A stretch of 32,931 nucleotides of DNA from contig JAUXGL010000028.1 of NCBI GenBank assembly GCA_030622135.1, positions 1-32,931 on the forward strand, written 5' to 3'. The DNA comes from Deltaproteobacteria bacterium. Its GTDB lineage: Bacteria > Myxococcota > B64-G9. The notes beneath the pieces are model-generated. The model ran no database searches, had not been told where the DNA came from, and saw only the letters and a list, made by a program, of their open reading frames with translations. Below, in pieces: positions 15,876 through 23,480 of this stretch (its first letter is position 1; every line of letters starts with the position of its first letter). Made by a program: the position numbers and the translations under genes.

Positions 15876-16703
15876 TCAAAACCCCACCGACCCGAGCAGG
15901 TGCCGGGGATCCACCAGGTGTTGCCTCCACTGCTTCCTGGTGCTCTTGCCGGTGACAGCCAGATTTATCAACTCGGTGGCGAAGAACACCGGCAGCGGGG
16001 AATCGTCGGACTGGCGCGACTCCAGGTTGGCGTGGCACATGGGGCAGTCGACCACCAGCGCCTGCGCACCGGCGCGGCCGGCGGCCTTTGCGATGTCCGA
16101 GACCAGCGCGCGGGCGATGTCCGGCCGGGCCATGGTCAGGCTGCCGCTGCAGCACTCGGTCTTGTGCGACCAGCTTACCGGCTCGGCGCCCAGGGCCTCC
16201 GTGATGAGATCGAGGCCGCGCGGATCCTCGTACCGGACCGCCCCGGTGACCGCGGGCGGCCGCAGCGACAGGCAGCCGTAGTAGCAGGCCACCCGGAGCC
16301 CGGAGAGCCGACGAGTCACCTGCTCCCGGATTTTTAGAAGAAAGTCCGGCCGGGAGAGCAGCGGGGTCACATGAACGATCTTGAAGCTTGGCCGGTAGTC
16401 CGAAACCCCCCAGCGCTTCGGATCTTTCTTCAAGGCCAGATCGGCACGGCGCAGTCTCTGAAAACAGGCCGCGCAGGGCACCAGGACATCCCGGCCTTCC
16501 GGTTGGGCCAGGAGCAGGTTCCGGGCCGACAGCCGGATGGCCAGCTCGTGATCGGTCATGTGCGCGGACGAGGCGCCGCAGCAGTTCCAATCCGGGATCT
16601 CTGAAAGCTCGATACCCACAAGCCGCGCCACCTCCCGAACGGAGTGATCGTACTCGCGGGCCGTGCCGGTCAGCGAGCATCCCGGATAATAGGACAGCCT
16701 CAC
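15876..16703 (-). CDS. hdrB: HdrB-like heterodisulfide reductase subunit B, two CCG domains
   Basis: The 275-residue protein has two CCG (cysteine-rich) domains. The first has C9, C41-C42, C77 and C80; the second has C140, C144, C184-C185, C220 and C223. In methanogen HdrB such domains bind the noncubane [4Fe-4S] clusters that reduce CoM-S-S-CoB. In metVF clusters the homologue is thought to carry electrons to MetV/MetF instead. The second domain reads CCSG rather than CCG. The start is GTG, overlapping the hdrC stop (GTGA); only three bases separate its stop from hdrA. Function by context: electron transfer in the MetVF-Hdr-MvhD complex. Confidence 0.93.
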   Translation of the reverse strand: MRLSYYPGCSLTGTAREYDHSVREVARLVGIELSEIPDWNCCGASSAHMTDHELAIRLSARNLLLAQPEGRDVLVPCAACFQRLRRADLALKKDPKRWGVSDYRPSFKIVHVTPLLSRPDFLLKIREQVTRRLSGLRVACYYGCLSLRPPAVTGAVRYEDPRGLDLITEALGAEPVSWSHKTECCSGSLTMARPDIARALVSDIAKAAGRAGAQALVVDCPMCHANLESRQSDDSPLPVFFATELINLAVTGKSTRKQWRQHLVDPRHLLGSVGF

Positions 16704-17254
16704 TCGATCTTCCCCTTCTGCTTGAATATCTTCTTCACTTCGCGCCGGCGGCGGATCCGCCGGGGCAGCATTCGCAGTTTTCCGCGGCTCAGCATGGCCA
16801 GCCCCAGCTTCAGATCCCCGAAGAAATCGCCGGTGCGCAGCTTGTAAGCGCCCAGCATCCCCGCCTCGTAAGTGCGGCCCCAGCGCCGCACCGAGCGCAG
16901 AAAAGATTTATGGAAAGCGGCCACCCGGGGCTGGCCGGGCTTCAGCTTTTGGGCCAGCACACGCCGGCGCAGCAGGTCCATCACCCCGGCGATGTCGATG
17001 CCGTTGGGACACCGGGTGGTGCAAGTCTCGCAAGCGGCGCACAACCAGATGGTCTGGCTCCTTTGCAGCAGGTCCTCCTGCCCGTAGACGCACAGCCGCA
17101 CCACCTGCATGGGCAGCAAGTCAAAGCAGGCCGACACCGGACAGCCGGCCGAGCAGCGCCCGCACTGATAGCAGGCCTCGACATCCAGGCCGGCCTGTTT
17201 CAGCGCCGCCGGCAGATGTGCGCTGCTTTGCTTTGGGCTGATGGCTTCGCTCAT
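16700..17254 (-). CDS. hdrC: HdrC-like heterodisulfide reductase subunit C, two [4Fe-4S] clusters
   Basis: The 184-residue soluble protein has two regular CxxCxxCxxxCP motifs, at C28/31/34/38 and C72/75/78/82, as in HdrC, which wires HdrA to HdrB. The C-terminal third is very basic. The ATG at 17252-17254 overlaps the stop of the PAS-kinase gene (TAATG) and follows GAGAGG; the frame is open further upstream, but that part overlaps the kinase and is not coding. It is the first of the hdrC-hdrB-hdrA-mvhD-metV-metF run. Confidence 0.93.
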   Translation of the reverse strand: MSEAISPKQSSAHLPAALKQAGLDVEACYQCGRCSAGCPVSACFDLLPMQVVRLCVYGQEDLLQRSQTIWLCAACETCTTRCPNGIDIAGVMDLLRRRVLAQKLKPGQPRVAAFHKSFLRSVRRWGRTYEAGMLGAYKLRTGDFFGDLKLGLAMLSRGKLRMLPRRIRRRREVKKIFKQKGKIE

Positions 17255-18807
17255 TACACCTCTCCCGGCGCCTCCTGCTGAAGAATTGGAAAGCGCAGGG
17301 TAAAGCTGGTGCCCTGCCTCAAGACAGACTCCACCCGGATGGAACCCTTGTGCTCCCTGACGATGGCGTAGGAGACCGACAGCCCCAGCCCGGTGCCGCC
17401 GTCCTTGGCCTTGGTGGTGAAGAAGGGGTCGAAAACCTGGGAAATGATCTCTTTGTCGATGCCCGGGCCGGTATCGGTTATGACTATCTCCACCATGTCG
17501 CGGTTGGAGCGGTGGCGGGTGATAATGGTCAGCTTGCCGCGCCCATCCATGGCCTGGGTCGCGTTGACGATGATGTTGCTGAAAACCTGGTTCAGGCGGA
17601 TGGCATTTCCCCAGATGCGCGACAGCTCTTCCTCCAGCTCGGTTACCACCTCGATGTTGTGGAAAAGCGGCTGCATCCGCATAATCACCAGGGCCTTGCG
17701 GATCTGCTCGTTGACGTTCACGCCGGTTTGCTCGTAGGTGGTCTGGTGGGAGAATTCCAGCAGGTCGGAGACGATTTGTTTGCAGCGCTCGGTCTCGTTG
17801 ATGATGACGTGGAGATCCTCGGCCTCCGGGTGATCCTCCCCCAGCCTTTCCAGGAGCAGGTTGCTGTAGAGGGTGATCCCCGACATGGGATTGTTGATCT
17901 CGTGCGCCACGCCCGCGGCCAGGCGCCCCAGACCGGCCATCTTCTCCGAATGCAACAGCATCTTGTGAGTCTGCCGCAGATCGTGCTCGATCTTCTGTAT
18001 GCCCCGGAGGTCGGTGAAGATGCCGTAGCTGGCGATCTCCTCCTTCCCGTCGTAGATGATCCCCCCGGAGATGCTCATGGGGATCTGCCGTCCGTCCTTG
18101 GTGACGGCGATCAGCTCGTGGCGCAGGAGCTTGCCCTTGCCCCCGTAGTCGTCGCTGCGCATGCGCCACATGATGTTCCGGGCCTCCCCCTCCGGATAGA
18201 GGCGGGTGGTGTGCAACGAAGCGAAAGCCTCGTCCTTGGTGTAGCCCAAAATCCGCTGGGCTCCGCTGTTGAACAGGATGATCTTGCCCTGCATATCGGC
18301 GGAGATGATCCCGTCCACCGAGGTTTCGATCAGATTGTGGAAGAACGTTTTACGCCGATGCAGCTCCAACTGCAGCTGCTGAATGTCGGTGATGTCGGTC
18401 AGGAAGCACATGTACGATCCGGCTTCCTGTTCTTCCGCGCCGATGTACTCCACCCTGACGCAGCGCTCTTTCCCGCCCGCGGTGCGCAAACGAACCTCGT
18501 GGGGAATGCGCTCCAGCAAGCCGACCGCCATGGCCGGATCGGGAATGGCCCCCTGGTACAGCAACATCCGGAGATAGTTGTCGCCGAAGAGATCCGACAG
18601 GTGCCTTTCGAGCAGTCCCCCGGTCACCACCCCCATGATCTGACGGGCCGCCGGATTGGCGAACTTCACCACATGTTCGCAGTCGACCAGCATTATCCCC
18701 CCGGGGGTCTGTTCGATCATCCGGCAGAGGATCTTCTCGAACCCCGGCCCTCCGGCCAGCTCCGGCGCCATGGTCAACATCGAGCCGTCGCAAGGTATCG
18801 AGCGCAT
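17254..18807 (-). CDS. PAS-PAS sensor histidine kinase
   Basis: The 517-residue cytoplasmic kinase has two PAS domains (about 25-140 and 155-270), a HisKA domain with His302 (GVAHEINNPMSG) and a HATPase_c domain (NAIRLNQVFSNIIVNA, DTGPGID, GGTGLGLS). There is no membrane segment, so it should sense an internal signal, possibly redox state or a cofactor bound by PAS. AAGAGGAT precedes the ATG. It lies six bases after the divergent metF homologue and overlaps hdrC, so it is co-transcribed with the enzymes it may regulate. No DNA-binding partner is encoded here; the receiver proteins at 8985 and 7467 are candidate partners. Confidence 0.92.
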   Translation of the reverse strand: MRSIPCDGSMLTMAPELAGGPGFEKILCRMIEQTPGGIMLVDCEHVVKFANPAARQIMGVVTGGLLERHLSDLFGDNYLRMLLYQGAIPDPAMAVGLLERIPHEVRLRTAGGKERCVRVEYIGAEEQEAGSYMCFLTDITDIQQLQLELHRRKTFFHNLIETSVDGIISADMQGKIILFNSGAQRILGYTKDEAFASLHTTRLYPEGEARNIMWRMRSDDYGGKGKLLRHELIAVTKDGRQIPMSISGGIIYDGKEEIASYGIFTDLRGIQKIEHDLRQTHKMLLHSEKMAGLGRLAAGVAHEINNPMSGITLYSNLLLERLGEDHPEAEDLHVIINETERCKQIVSDLLEFSHQTTYEQTGVNVNEQIRKALVIMRMQPLFHNIEVVTELEEELSRIWGNAIRLNQVFSNIIVNATQAMDGRGKLTIITRHRSNRDMVEIVITDTGPGIDKEIISQVFDPFFTTKAKDGGTGLGLSVSYAIVREHKGSIRVESVLRQGTSFTLRFPILQQEAPGEV

Positions 18808-18813
18808 ATCCTC

Positions 18814-19686
18814 TTATCGGCCTATCAGGGTCAAAAACTCCGGCAAACGGGCTCCCCAACCCAGGGCGATCAGCACGGCGCCCTGGCACTTGGTTTCAAT
18901 GTCTTTTAGAAAGCTCCTGGCGATCTCCATTCCCGCTTGTTTCTTCACCGGCGTGCTCATCATCTGCTTGAGGAACTCGTGGGGAATGCTGGGGGCGCCG
19001 GGCAGGTTATTCAAATAGCGAACCATGGCGACCGACTTTAAGAACATGAGCGATGCGAACAGCTCGACGCCGGCCGCATCGGCCGCCGCTTTGAAAATAT
19101 CAATGACATTGACGTCGTACGTGGGGCCCAGGACCACGAAGCGCGCGCCCAGCTCGGACAGCTTGGAAAGGCCCTCGGCCTTGCGCCGGTTCTGGTCGGC
19201 GTCGTCGGAGACGTCGATAGCCGCCCCGACCGTGAAACCGGTTTGGCCCTGCAGGGCCTCCCCGGCCAAATCCTCTCCGGCGTTGAGTCGCTGGATGCAC
19301 TGAAGCATCACTTCCAGGTTCAGATCTCCGCTGCTCTTGGCCATGGGCTGATCTCCCACGGCGGGATCCTGTCCCTCCTTGATCAGCACGCTCTGAACGC
19401 CCAGCGCCCAGGCGGCCAGCAGATCCCCCTGGAAAGAAAGCCGGTTGCGATCGCGTCCGTTCTGCACCATCACCGGCTCCACGTTGCGGTCCAGGAGCAG
19501 GCGGCAAGGCGCCAGCGGGGTCATGCGCATGATCGCGTGGGCGCCGTCCGTCACCGCGACCGCGTCGACACGCCCCTTGATGCAAAGAACCGCGTCTAAA
19601 AAAGCGGAGGGATCGGCCCCCTTGGGCGGATCGACCTCGGCCAGCAACGAAAACCCCTTTTCCCCAAGTCTGTTGGCAAGGCCCAT
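18814..19686 (-). CDS. Divergent MetF-family protein (copy 3, no MetV partner)
   Basis: The 290-residue protein keeps the MetF outline: an early acidic motif AEVDPPKG (Glu17 as possible catalytic residue), VDAVAVTDGAHAIMRM, RDRNRLSFQGDLLAAWALG, and a late GADFIQTQ-like position now reading GARFVVLG. The SGDHQ segment of the other two copies is KEGQDP. It is therefore a MetF-fold flavoprotein clearly diverged from copies 1 and 2. It leads the operon and has no metV beside it; the next gene is the PAS kinase. It could be a third reductase, a paralogue with another C1 substrate, or a folate/flavin-binding regulator. The ribosome site is weak (GGGGTG). Confidence 0.8.
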   Translation of the reverse strand: MGLANRLGEKGFSLLAEVDPPKGADPSAFLDAVLCIKGRVDAVAVTDGAHAIMRMTPLAPCRLLLDRNVEPVMVQNGRDRNRLSFQGDLLAAWALGVQSVLIKEGQDPAVGDQPMAKSSGDLNLEVMLQCIQRLNAGEDLAGEALQGQTGFTVGAAIDVSDDADQNRRKAEGLSKLSELGARFVVLGPTYDVNVIDIFKAAADAAGVELFASLMFLKSVAMVRYLNNLPGAPSIPHEFLKQMMSTPVKKQAGMEIARSFLKDIETKCQGAVLIALGWGARLPEFLTLIGR

Positions 19687-19747
19687 GGAAACACCCCGCT
19701 TGTGTGGTGTAAGTTCCTTCCCTCTAAACTTCTATACTACTAACCGC

Positions 19748-19776
19748 CAAAATTCGCGCGCCCCGCGCGAATTTTG
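19748..19776. repeat. Perfect 13-bp inverted repeat with 3-base loop
   Basis: CAAAATTCGCGCG and its exact complement flank CCC. It can form a strong hairpin on either strand. No T-run follows on either side, so it is not a standard terminator. It lies 62 bp upstream of the divergent metF homologue and could be an operator, a processing site or a palindromic repeat. Confidence 0.85.
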
Positions 19777-20042
19777 AGAGTACCGCGCGGGTCATTGGGT
19801 TGCGGCGGCGTTGTTTGCCGCAGCTGAGCGAAGCGAAGCAGCACCTTTCGGTGTGCCCTTGGGTGCGGAGCCGCGCTGTGCCTGATGCGTGTCAAAAAGC
19901 CAAAACCAATCATATCCGACGGTCTCGCAAAAAGTCGAGTCTTTTTATCTACTTGAAACTTGGGGAAGACCAGACCTACCGGCAAATCTCCCCGGATCCT
20001 CGAAATGCCGTATTCGCATTTGATTTTTGGAGAAATTTCTGC

Positions 20043-20071
20043 TTGACTAGTACGGCTTATTGCCGTACAAT
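20043..20071 (+). promoter_or_regulatory. Sigma70-type promoter of the toxin-antitoxin operon
   Basis: TTGACT (20043-20048) and TACAAT (20066-20071) are 17 bp apart, 22 bp before the antitoxin ATG, with an AGGAG ribosome site at 20083-20087. This is the clearest promoter in the window. Confidence 0.85.
20050..20068. promoter_or_regulatory. Inverted-repeat operator overlapping the toxin-antitoxin promoter
   Basis: GTACGGC and GCCGTAC, separated by TTATT, fill the spacer and run into the -10 box. This is where a ribbon-helix-helix antitoxin would bind to repress its own operon, as DUF1778/TacA proteins do. Confidence 0.75.
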
Positions 20072-20093
20072 AGCCTAAAATTAGGAGTACGTC

Positions 20094-20378
20094 ATGGCAA
20101 GAAATGCGGAGAAAATGGATCGATTGGAAGCACGAATTCCCTCGAAGCTGAAGAGGATGTTTCTAAGAGCATCCAAAATCGAGGGCCAAACCCTGACCAA
20201 CTTCGTGCTCAAATCGGTGACAGAAGCGGCTCGGAAGGTTATCCGTGAGCACGAAATACTGGACCTGAGCCAACGGGATCAGGAGGCATTTGCCGAAGCC
20301 ATCATGAACCCACCGAAACCCACCCCTGCATTGAAAGCAGCGGCCAGACAGTACAAACGCCGCGGTTCTGGTCGATGA
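20094..20378 (+). CDS. DUF1778/TacA-type ribbon-helix-helix antitoxin
   Basis: The 94-residue basic protein has an N-terminal ribbon-helix-helix region (RLEARIPSKLKRMFLRAS, then the second helix TLTNFVLKSVTEAA) and a C-terminal tail that in this family wraps the toxin's acetyl-CoA site. DUF1778 antitoxins pair with GNAT toxins and autorepress. Here the start overlaps a good ribosome site, and a palindromic operator lies in its promoter. The stop overlaps the toxin start (ATGA). It runs opposite to all surrounding metabolic genes and is probably acquired. Confidence 0.9.
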   Translation: MARNAEKMDRLEARIPSKLKRMFLRASKIEGQTLTNFVLKSVTEAARKVIREHEILDLSQRDQEAFAEAIMNPPKPTPALKAAARQYKRRGSGR

Positions 20379-20899
20379 AAACCGTATCACTCGGAAACAA
20401 CTACACAATCGAACCTCTCTCCGCGACTCATGATCGGAAGTCTTTCGCCTGCGGAGATCCTGCCCTTGACCGTTATCTGCACCAGCAGGCCTCGCAAGAT
20501 ACAAGGCGAAACTTTGCTGCAGTATTTGTTACCGTCGAATCTTCCTCGGGTAGGCTGCACGGCTTCTATTCCCTCTCCATGGCATCCGCCAACCTGGATC
20601 TCCTGCCAGAGGACATTGCCAGGAAAATGCCTCGGTACCCCACGGTCCCGGGGATAAGACTGGGCCGCCTGGCGGTCCACTTGGAAATCCAAGGAAAGGG
20701 ACTCGGAACTCATCTTCTACTTGATGCAATGGCTCGCTCGTTGAAAAACGAGATAGCCTGGACGGCTTTCATCGTGAATGCGAAGAACAACAAAGCTCAG
20801 GCCTGGTACAAAAGACTTGGATTCCAGTCCTTCAAAGACAACAAGAACCACCTGTATCTGATGAGGCAAACCATCGAGGCACTCAACCTAAATCAGTAG
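20375..20899 (+). CDS. GNAT-family toxin (TacT/AtaT-like tRNA acetyltransferase)
   Basis: The 174-residue GNAT protein has an N-terminal FACGDPALDRYLHQQA segment typical of TacT-type toxins, the acetyl-CoA loop VHLEIQGKGLGTHLL (Q-G-K-G-L-G), and the C-terminal NNKAQAWYKRLGF motif. Family members acetylate the amino group of charged tRNAs and stop translation. It overlaps the DUF1778 antitoxin by 4 bases. Length and motifs look intact, so the pair is probably functional. Confidence 0.9.
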   Translation: MKTVSLGNNYTIEPLSATHDRKSFACGDPALDRYLHQQASQDTRRNFAAVFVTVESSSGRLHGFYSLSMASANLDLLPEDIARKMPRYPTVPGIRLGRLAVHLEIQGKGLGTHLLLDAMARSLKNEIAWTAFIVNAKNNKAQAWYKRLGFQSFKDNKNHLYLMRQTIEALNLNQ

Positions 20900-21030
20900 A
20901 AGCGGGGTCATCGCAGGTCGCCAAGCTACTCGGCAAGATTCGCCGAGATGGTGCGACGGGTCAACTGAAAGAGTGGATGGAACGGCGGCAGGCGAGCAGC
21001 CTCCGCTTATAAGTGTCAAGTGGTATTACC
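20900..21030 (+). pseudogene. Remnant of a mobile/coding element next to cooC
   Basis: After the toxin stop, the +1 frame reads about 37 residues (including SSQVAKLLGKIRRDG and LKEWMERRQ) to a TAA at about 21010, without its own start. It is followed by GTGTCAAGTGG and ACCTGACCCC, which resembles the short TGACA...TGACCCCAT segments often seen beside REP-associated transposase genes. It looks like the decayed end of an insertion. A CTCGGC/GCCGAG hairpin lies within it. Identity is uncertain. Confidence 0.35.
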
Positions 21031-21810
21031 TGACCCCATTTTTTCGACGGCATCCAGAACTGATCGCACCGGCTTTGGGATACCGTCCGGTCCGTCGTAG
21101 GCCGGTCTTCCCGCCAGATCGGCCTCCACCAGCTCCGGATCGTAAGGCAGATAGCCCAGCACCGAAAATCCTTGCAGGGCCGCGGCGATGGCTTTCTCGT
21201 CCTCGGGGCCGCGCACCTTGTTGGCCACCACCGCAAGCTTATCCAATCCGATGTCGGCGGCCAGGTCGCGGATCATCCGGGCCGCCTGGATGGAGCGGGC
21301 CCCCGGCTCCACCACCGAAAGCAGGAGGCCGACCGCCTTGGCGGTGGCCCGGCCCAAGTGTTCCACCCCGGCCTCCATGTCCAGGACCAGAGCGTCGTCT
21401 TGAAACAAAAACAGGTGCTGGACCAGGTTCTTCAAAAGGACGCTCTCGGGACAGACGCAGCCGGAGCCGCCGTGCTCCACCGTACCCATGACCATCAGGT
21501 GGATGTTGTCCTTCACCGCCGAGAACTTCTCGGGGATGTCGTCCACCTTGGGGTTCATCTTGAAGAACCCGCCCATGGTGCCGGGCTTGGCGCCGGTGCG
21601 CTCGAAGATCAGGTCCTTCATGTCGGCGATGGGCCGGATCTTTTCGTGGTCCTTTATCCCCAGCGCCCCGCCCAGGCTGGCCACCGGGTCGGCGTCGATG
21701 GCCAAGACCCGCTTTCCCGATGCGGCCAGGTGCCGCACCAAGAGCGCGGCCACGGTGGTCTTGCCCACGCCTCCCTTGCCGCTGACGGCGATTTTTATGG
21801 CCGGGGTCAT
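21016..21810 (-). CDS. cooC: CooC-type CODH/ACS maturation ATPase (copy 1)
   Basis: The 264-residue MinD/ParA-type ATPase has a deviant Walker A (SGKGGVGKTT, 10-19), a DADP switch (39-42) and the CooC-specific CxC pair (C118, C120; GSGCVCPE). In CooC the dimer binds nickel at this CxC and uses ATP to insert it into the CODH C-cluster or ACS A-cluster. It is the last gene of the acs operon; its ATG overlaps the DUF3786 stop (ATGA). The final residues (MGSGNTT) seem to come from an inserted repeat rather than from the family. Confidence 0.93.
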   Translation of the reverse strand: MTPAIKIAVSGKGGVGKTTVAALLVRHLAASGKRVLAIDADPVASLGGALGIKDHEKIRPIADMKDLIFERTGAKPGTMGGFFKMNPKVDDIPEKFSAVKDNIHLMVMGTVEHGGSGCVCPESVLLKNLVQHLFLFQDDALVLDMEAGVEHLGRATAKAVGLLLSVVEPGARSIQAARMIRDLAADIGLDKLAVVANKVRGPEDEKAIAAALQGFSVLGYLPYDPELVEADLAGRPAYDGPDGIPKPVRSVLDAVEKMGSGNTT

Positions 21811-22511
21811 TTGAGGTGCTTGAATGCCTTGATCAGCCTACCGGCCACCAGGCCGCCGAGAACGGCTATGTCCTCGGTACAGAAGTAGGCGTCGATGGAT
21901 GACTTGAAGAGAATCTTGGCGTCGGCGGGGAACTCACAGTCGGCGGCGTGGACGACGGCCGCGACCGATACCTTGGGAAACGCCCGGACCAGGACGGCCG
22001 CATCACCGAACTCGGCCGGCCCGGCCCCGATTAGCGCTCCGGCTTCGAGCAGTTTCACCGGCTCGCGCCCAAAGACTTTCGCCAGCGGATCGTGGGCGCG
22101 GCGCTTGAAGGCGTCGAAGTAAAATCCGCCCGAGGGCACCTGCTGGAAACCGATCCACTCGGTGTGGGCCGGCGGAACGGCGTCGCCGCCCAGGTAGTGC
22201 AGGATCAGGATGCGCTCCCAGATGGAGATCTCCTCCACCTGGGGACTGGTCACCATGCCGTCGGGGAACTTGACGTCGACGGGCGTGTTGAAGAAATCCA
22301 TCCGGACAATCGAATACGCCCGGGCGGACTCGATCACCCGCCCGCCGCAGCGCTGGGCCTGCACCTTTGGATCGAGACGAGCCATGGGTTCCCGGGCCAG
22401 CCGCTCGGCGTCGTCGTAGTTGGTCTGGCGCGGTATCGGCGGCACCGCGCCGTTCGCGGTGTCGGCAAGCTCCGGGCGTCTTGATTCGCCCGGCTTATCG
22501 CTACTGCTCAT
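21807..22511 (-). CDS. DUF3786 domain protein
   Basis: The 234-residue soluble protein matches what I know of DUF3786, a family that often accompanies CODH/ACS and corrinoid methyltransferase genes in anaerobes. Recognisable features are ERILILHYLGG (about 107-117), WIGFQQVPSGGFYFDAF, and a C-terminal AVVHAADCEFPADAKILF segment. Its role is not established. The start at 22509-22511 overlaps the acsE stop (ATGA), and its stop overlaps cooC, so it is translationally coupled to both. A role in corrinoid handling or reactivation is possible from context only. Confidence 0.85.
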   Translation of the reverse strand: MSSSDKPGESRRPELADTANGAVPPIPRQTNYDDAERLAREPMARLDPKVQAQRCGGRVIESARAYSIVRMDFFNTPVDVKFPDGMVTSPQVEEISIWERILILHYLGGDAVPPAHTEWIGFQQVPSGGFYFDAFKRRAHDPLAKVFGREPVKLLEAGALIGAGPAEFGDAAVLVRAFPKVSVAAVVHAADCEFPADAKILFKSSIDAYFCTEDIAVLGGLVAGRLIKAFKHLK

Positions 22512-23398
22512 AAATCCAGCCAGGAGTCGCTGTATAGCGTCTTTCCCATGATCATATTGGTGGTTTTGACGAAGCTGACCTGCTCTTCGTTCAGGCTCGA
22601 CATGTCCGGCGGGTTGCCGTCCATGGTGTCGCCGATCAGCTTCTCCAGGTCGGCCCGCTCGCCCCGGGCGATGCCCAGGATCTCCCGGTCCAACCCGTCG
22701 AGGATGGCCGAGGTCAAACCGACGTGCTTGAGCATCATCAGGTAGCACTGGTTGAGCAGCGGGCGCAACTTCTCCGGCGAGCCGTTGGAAACATTGGAAA
22801 GGCCGCAAGTGCTGGAATAGCCCGGGGCCATCTCCGGCAGCATGCCGATGAACTCGGTGCAGTAGCCCACCTGCTGCTGCTGGGAGTTCACCGGGATCAC
22901 GATGGGGTCGATCCACACGTCCTCGGGGGAAACCCCGGCATCCGCCGCCGCGGCCATGAGCATGGCGGCGTTGGCGGCCCGCTCGGCCGCGTCGCGGGGG
23001 ATACCGTCCACGCCCAAAACCAGCGCCACCGCCCCGGCGTTGTACTTCGCGGCCAGGGGCCAGAGCTTATCCATGCGTTCGGGGCGCGCGGAGATGGAGT
23101 TGATCACCGCCTTGCCGGCCGACTCCTTGTGGACCTTCAGCCCGGCCTCAATGGCGGCTACGTTGGAGGTATCCAGGTACAGGGGCTTGGAGCACACCGC
23201 GTGCACGGTCTCGACCACCCAGGCCATCAGCTCTTCTCCGCCCTTGCGAGCCGGGCCCAGGTTGATGTCCAAAAGATCCGCCCCGTTGGCAACCAGCTTC
23301 TCGGCCATTTCCTGGATGGGTTCCTTGTTGCGTTCCTTCATGGCCGTACCGATCGTCTTGTACATAACGTTGATGTTCTCGGCAATGATTCTGAACAT
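22508..23398 (-). CDS. acsE: Methyl-THF:corrinoid/iron-sulfur protein methyltransferase
   Basis: The 296-residue TIM-barrel enzyme has the pterin-binding family motifs ADLLDINLGP (40-49), LDTSNVAAIEAGL (75-87) and SNVSNGSP (201-208), where the substrate-activating Asn of AcsE lies. It transfers the methyl group from methyl-THF to the cobalt of the AcsCD corrinoid protein, linking the methyl and carbonyl branches. The length equals characterised AcsE less the start-end variation. GGAGGG precedes the ATG at 23396-23398; a longer frame into the gap is rejected. It lies downstream of acsC across a 79-bp gap with a hairpin repeat. Confidence 0.94.
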   Translation of the reverse strand: MFRIIAENINVMYKTIGTAMKERNKEPIQEMAEKLVANGADLLDINLGPARKGGEELMAWVVETVHAVCSKPLYLDTSNVAAIEAGLKVHKESAGKAVINSISARPERMDKLWPLAAKYNAGAVALVLGVDGIPRDAAERAANAAMLMAAAADAGVSPEDVWIDPIVIPVNSQQQQVGYCTEFIGMLPEMAPGYSSTCGLSNVSNGSPEKLRPLLNQCYLMMLKHVGLTSAILDGLDREILGIARGERADLEKLIGDTMDGNPPDMSSLNEEQVSFVKTTNMIMGKTLYSDSWLDL

Positions 23399-23402
23399 GG
23401 TA

Positions 23403-23480
23403 TCCCTCCGTAACACGGGTGGGACTCCAGCCTTCGTAGCCGTAGGCTACTACGGCGGAGTAGGCTAAAGCCCGCCCCTA
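23403..23480. repeat. Intergenic hairpin repeat between acsC and acsE
   Basis: Nested inverted repeats GCCGTAG/CTACGGC (23439-23456), AGCCT/AGGCT outside them, and GGGTGGG/CCCGCCC at the ends. The right end (GCCCGCCCCTACGA) is nearly the same as the end of the element at 31345-31404. On the minus strand the acsC stop codon TAG is formed by the first bases of this repeat. Confidence 0.6.

Larger units (their letters stand above)
19687..20093. other. 407-bp divergent intergenic region, highly structured
   Basis: It separates the minus-strand methyl-branch operon from the plus-strand toxin-antitoxin pair. It holds a perfect 13-bp inverted repeat (19748-19776), a TGCGGC/GCCGCA repeat (19801-19822), a GCACC/GGTGT hairpin near 19848-19860, and the toxin-antitoxin promoter (20043-20071). 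No clear promoter for the minus-strand operon was found. A short minus-strand frame here lacks a ribosome site and looks non-coding. Confidence 0.5.

Noticed and set aside
13665-16337. 890-codon plus-strand open frame opposite hdrA
   Set aside because: It is antisense to the well-supported hdrA and hdrB, has no ribosome site or family features, and results from high GC codon use.
16700-18169. Extended hdrC running into the kinase gene
   Set aside because: The extension overlaps the kinase in another frame; the ATG at 17254 has a ribosome site and matches HdrC length.
19740-19985. 81-codon minus-strand frame over the palindromes
   Set aside because: It runs through hairpin repeats, lacks a ribosome site and matches no family.
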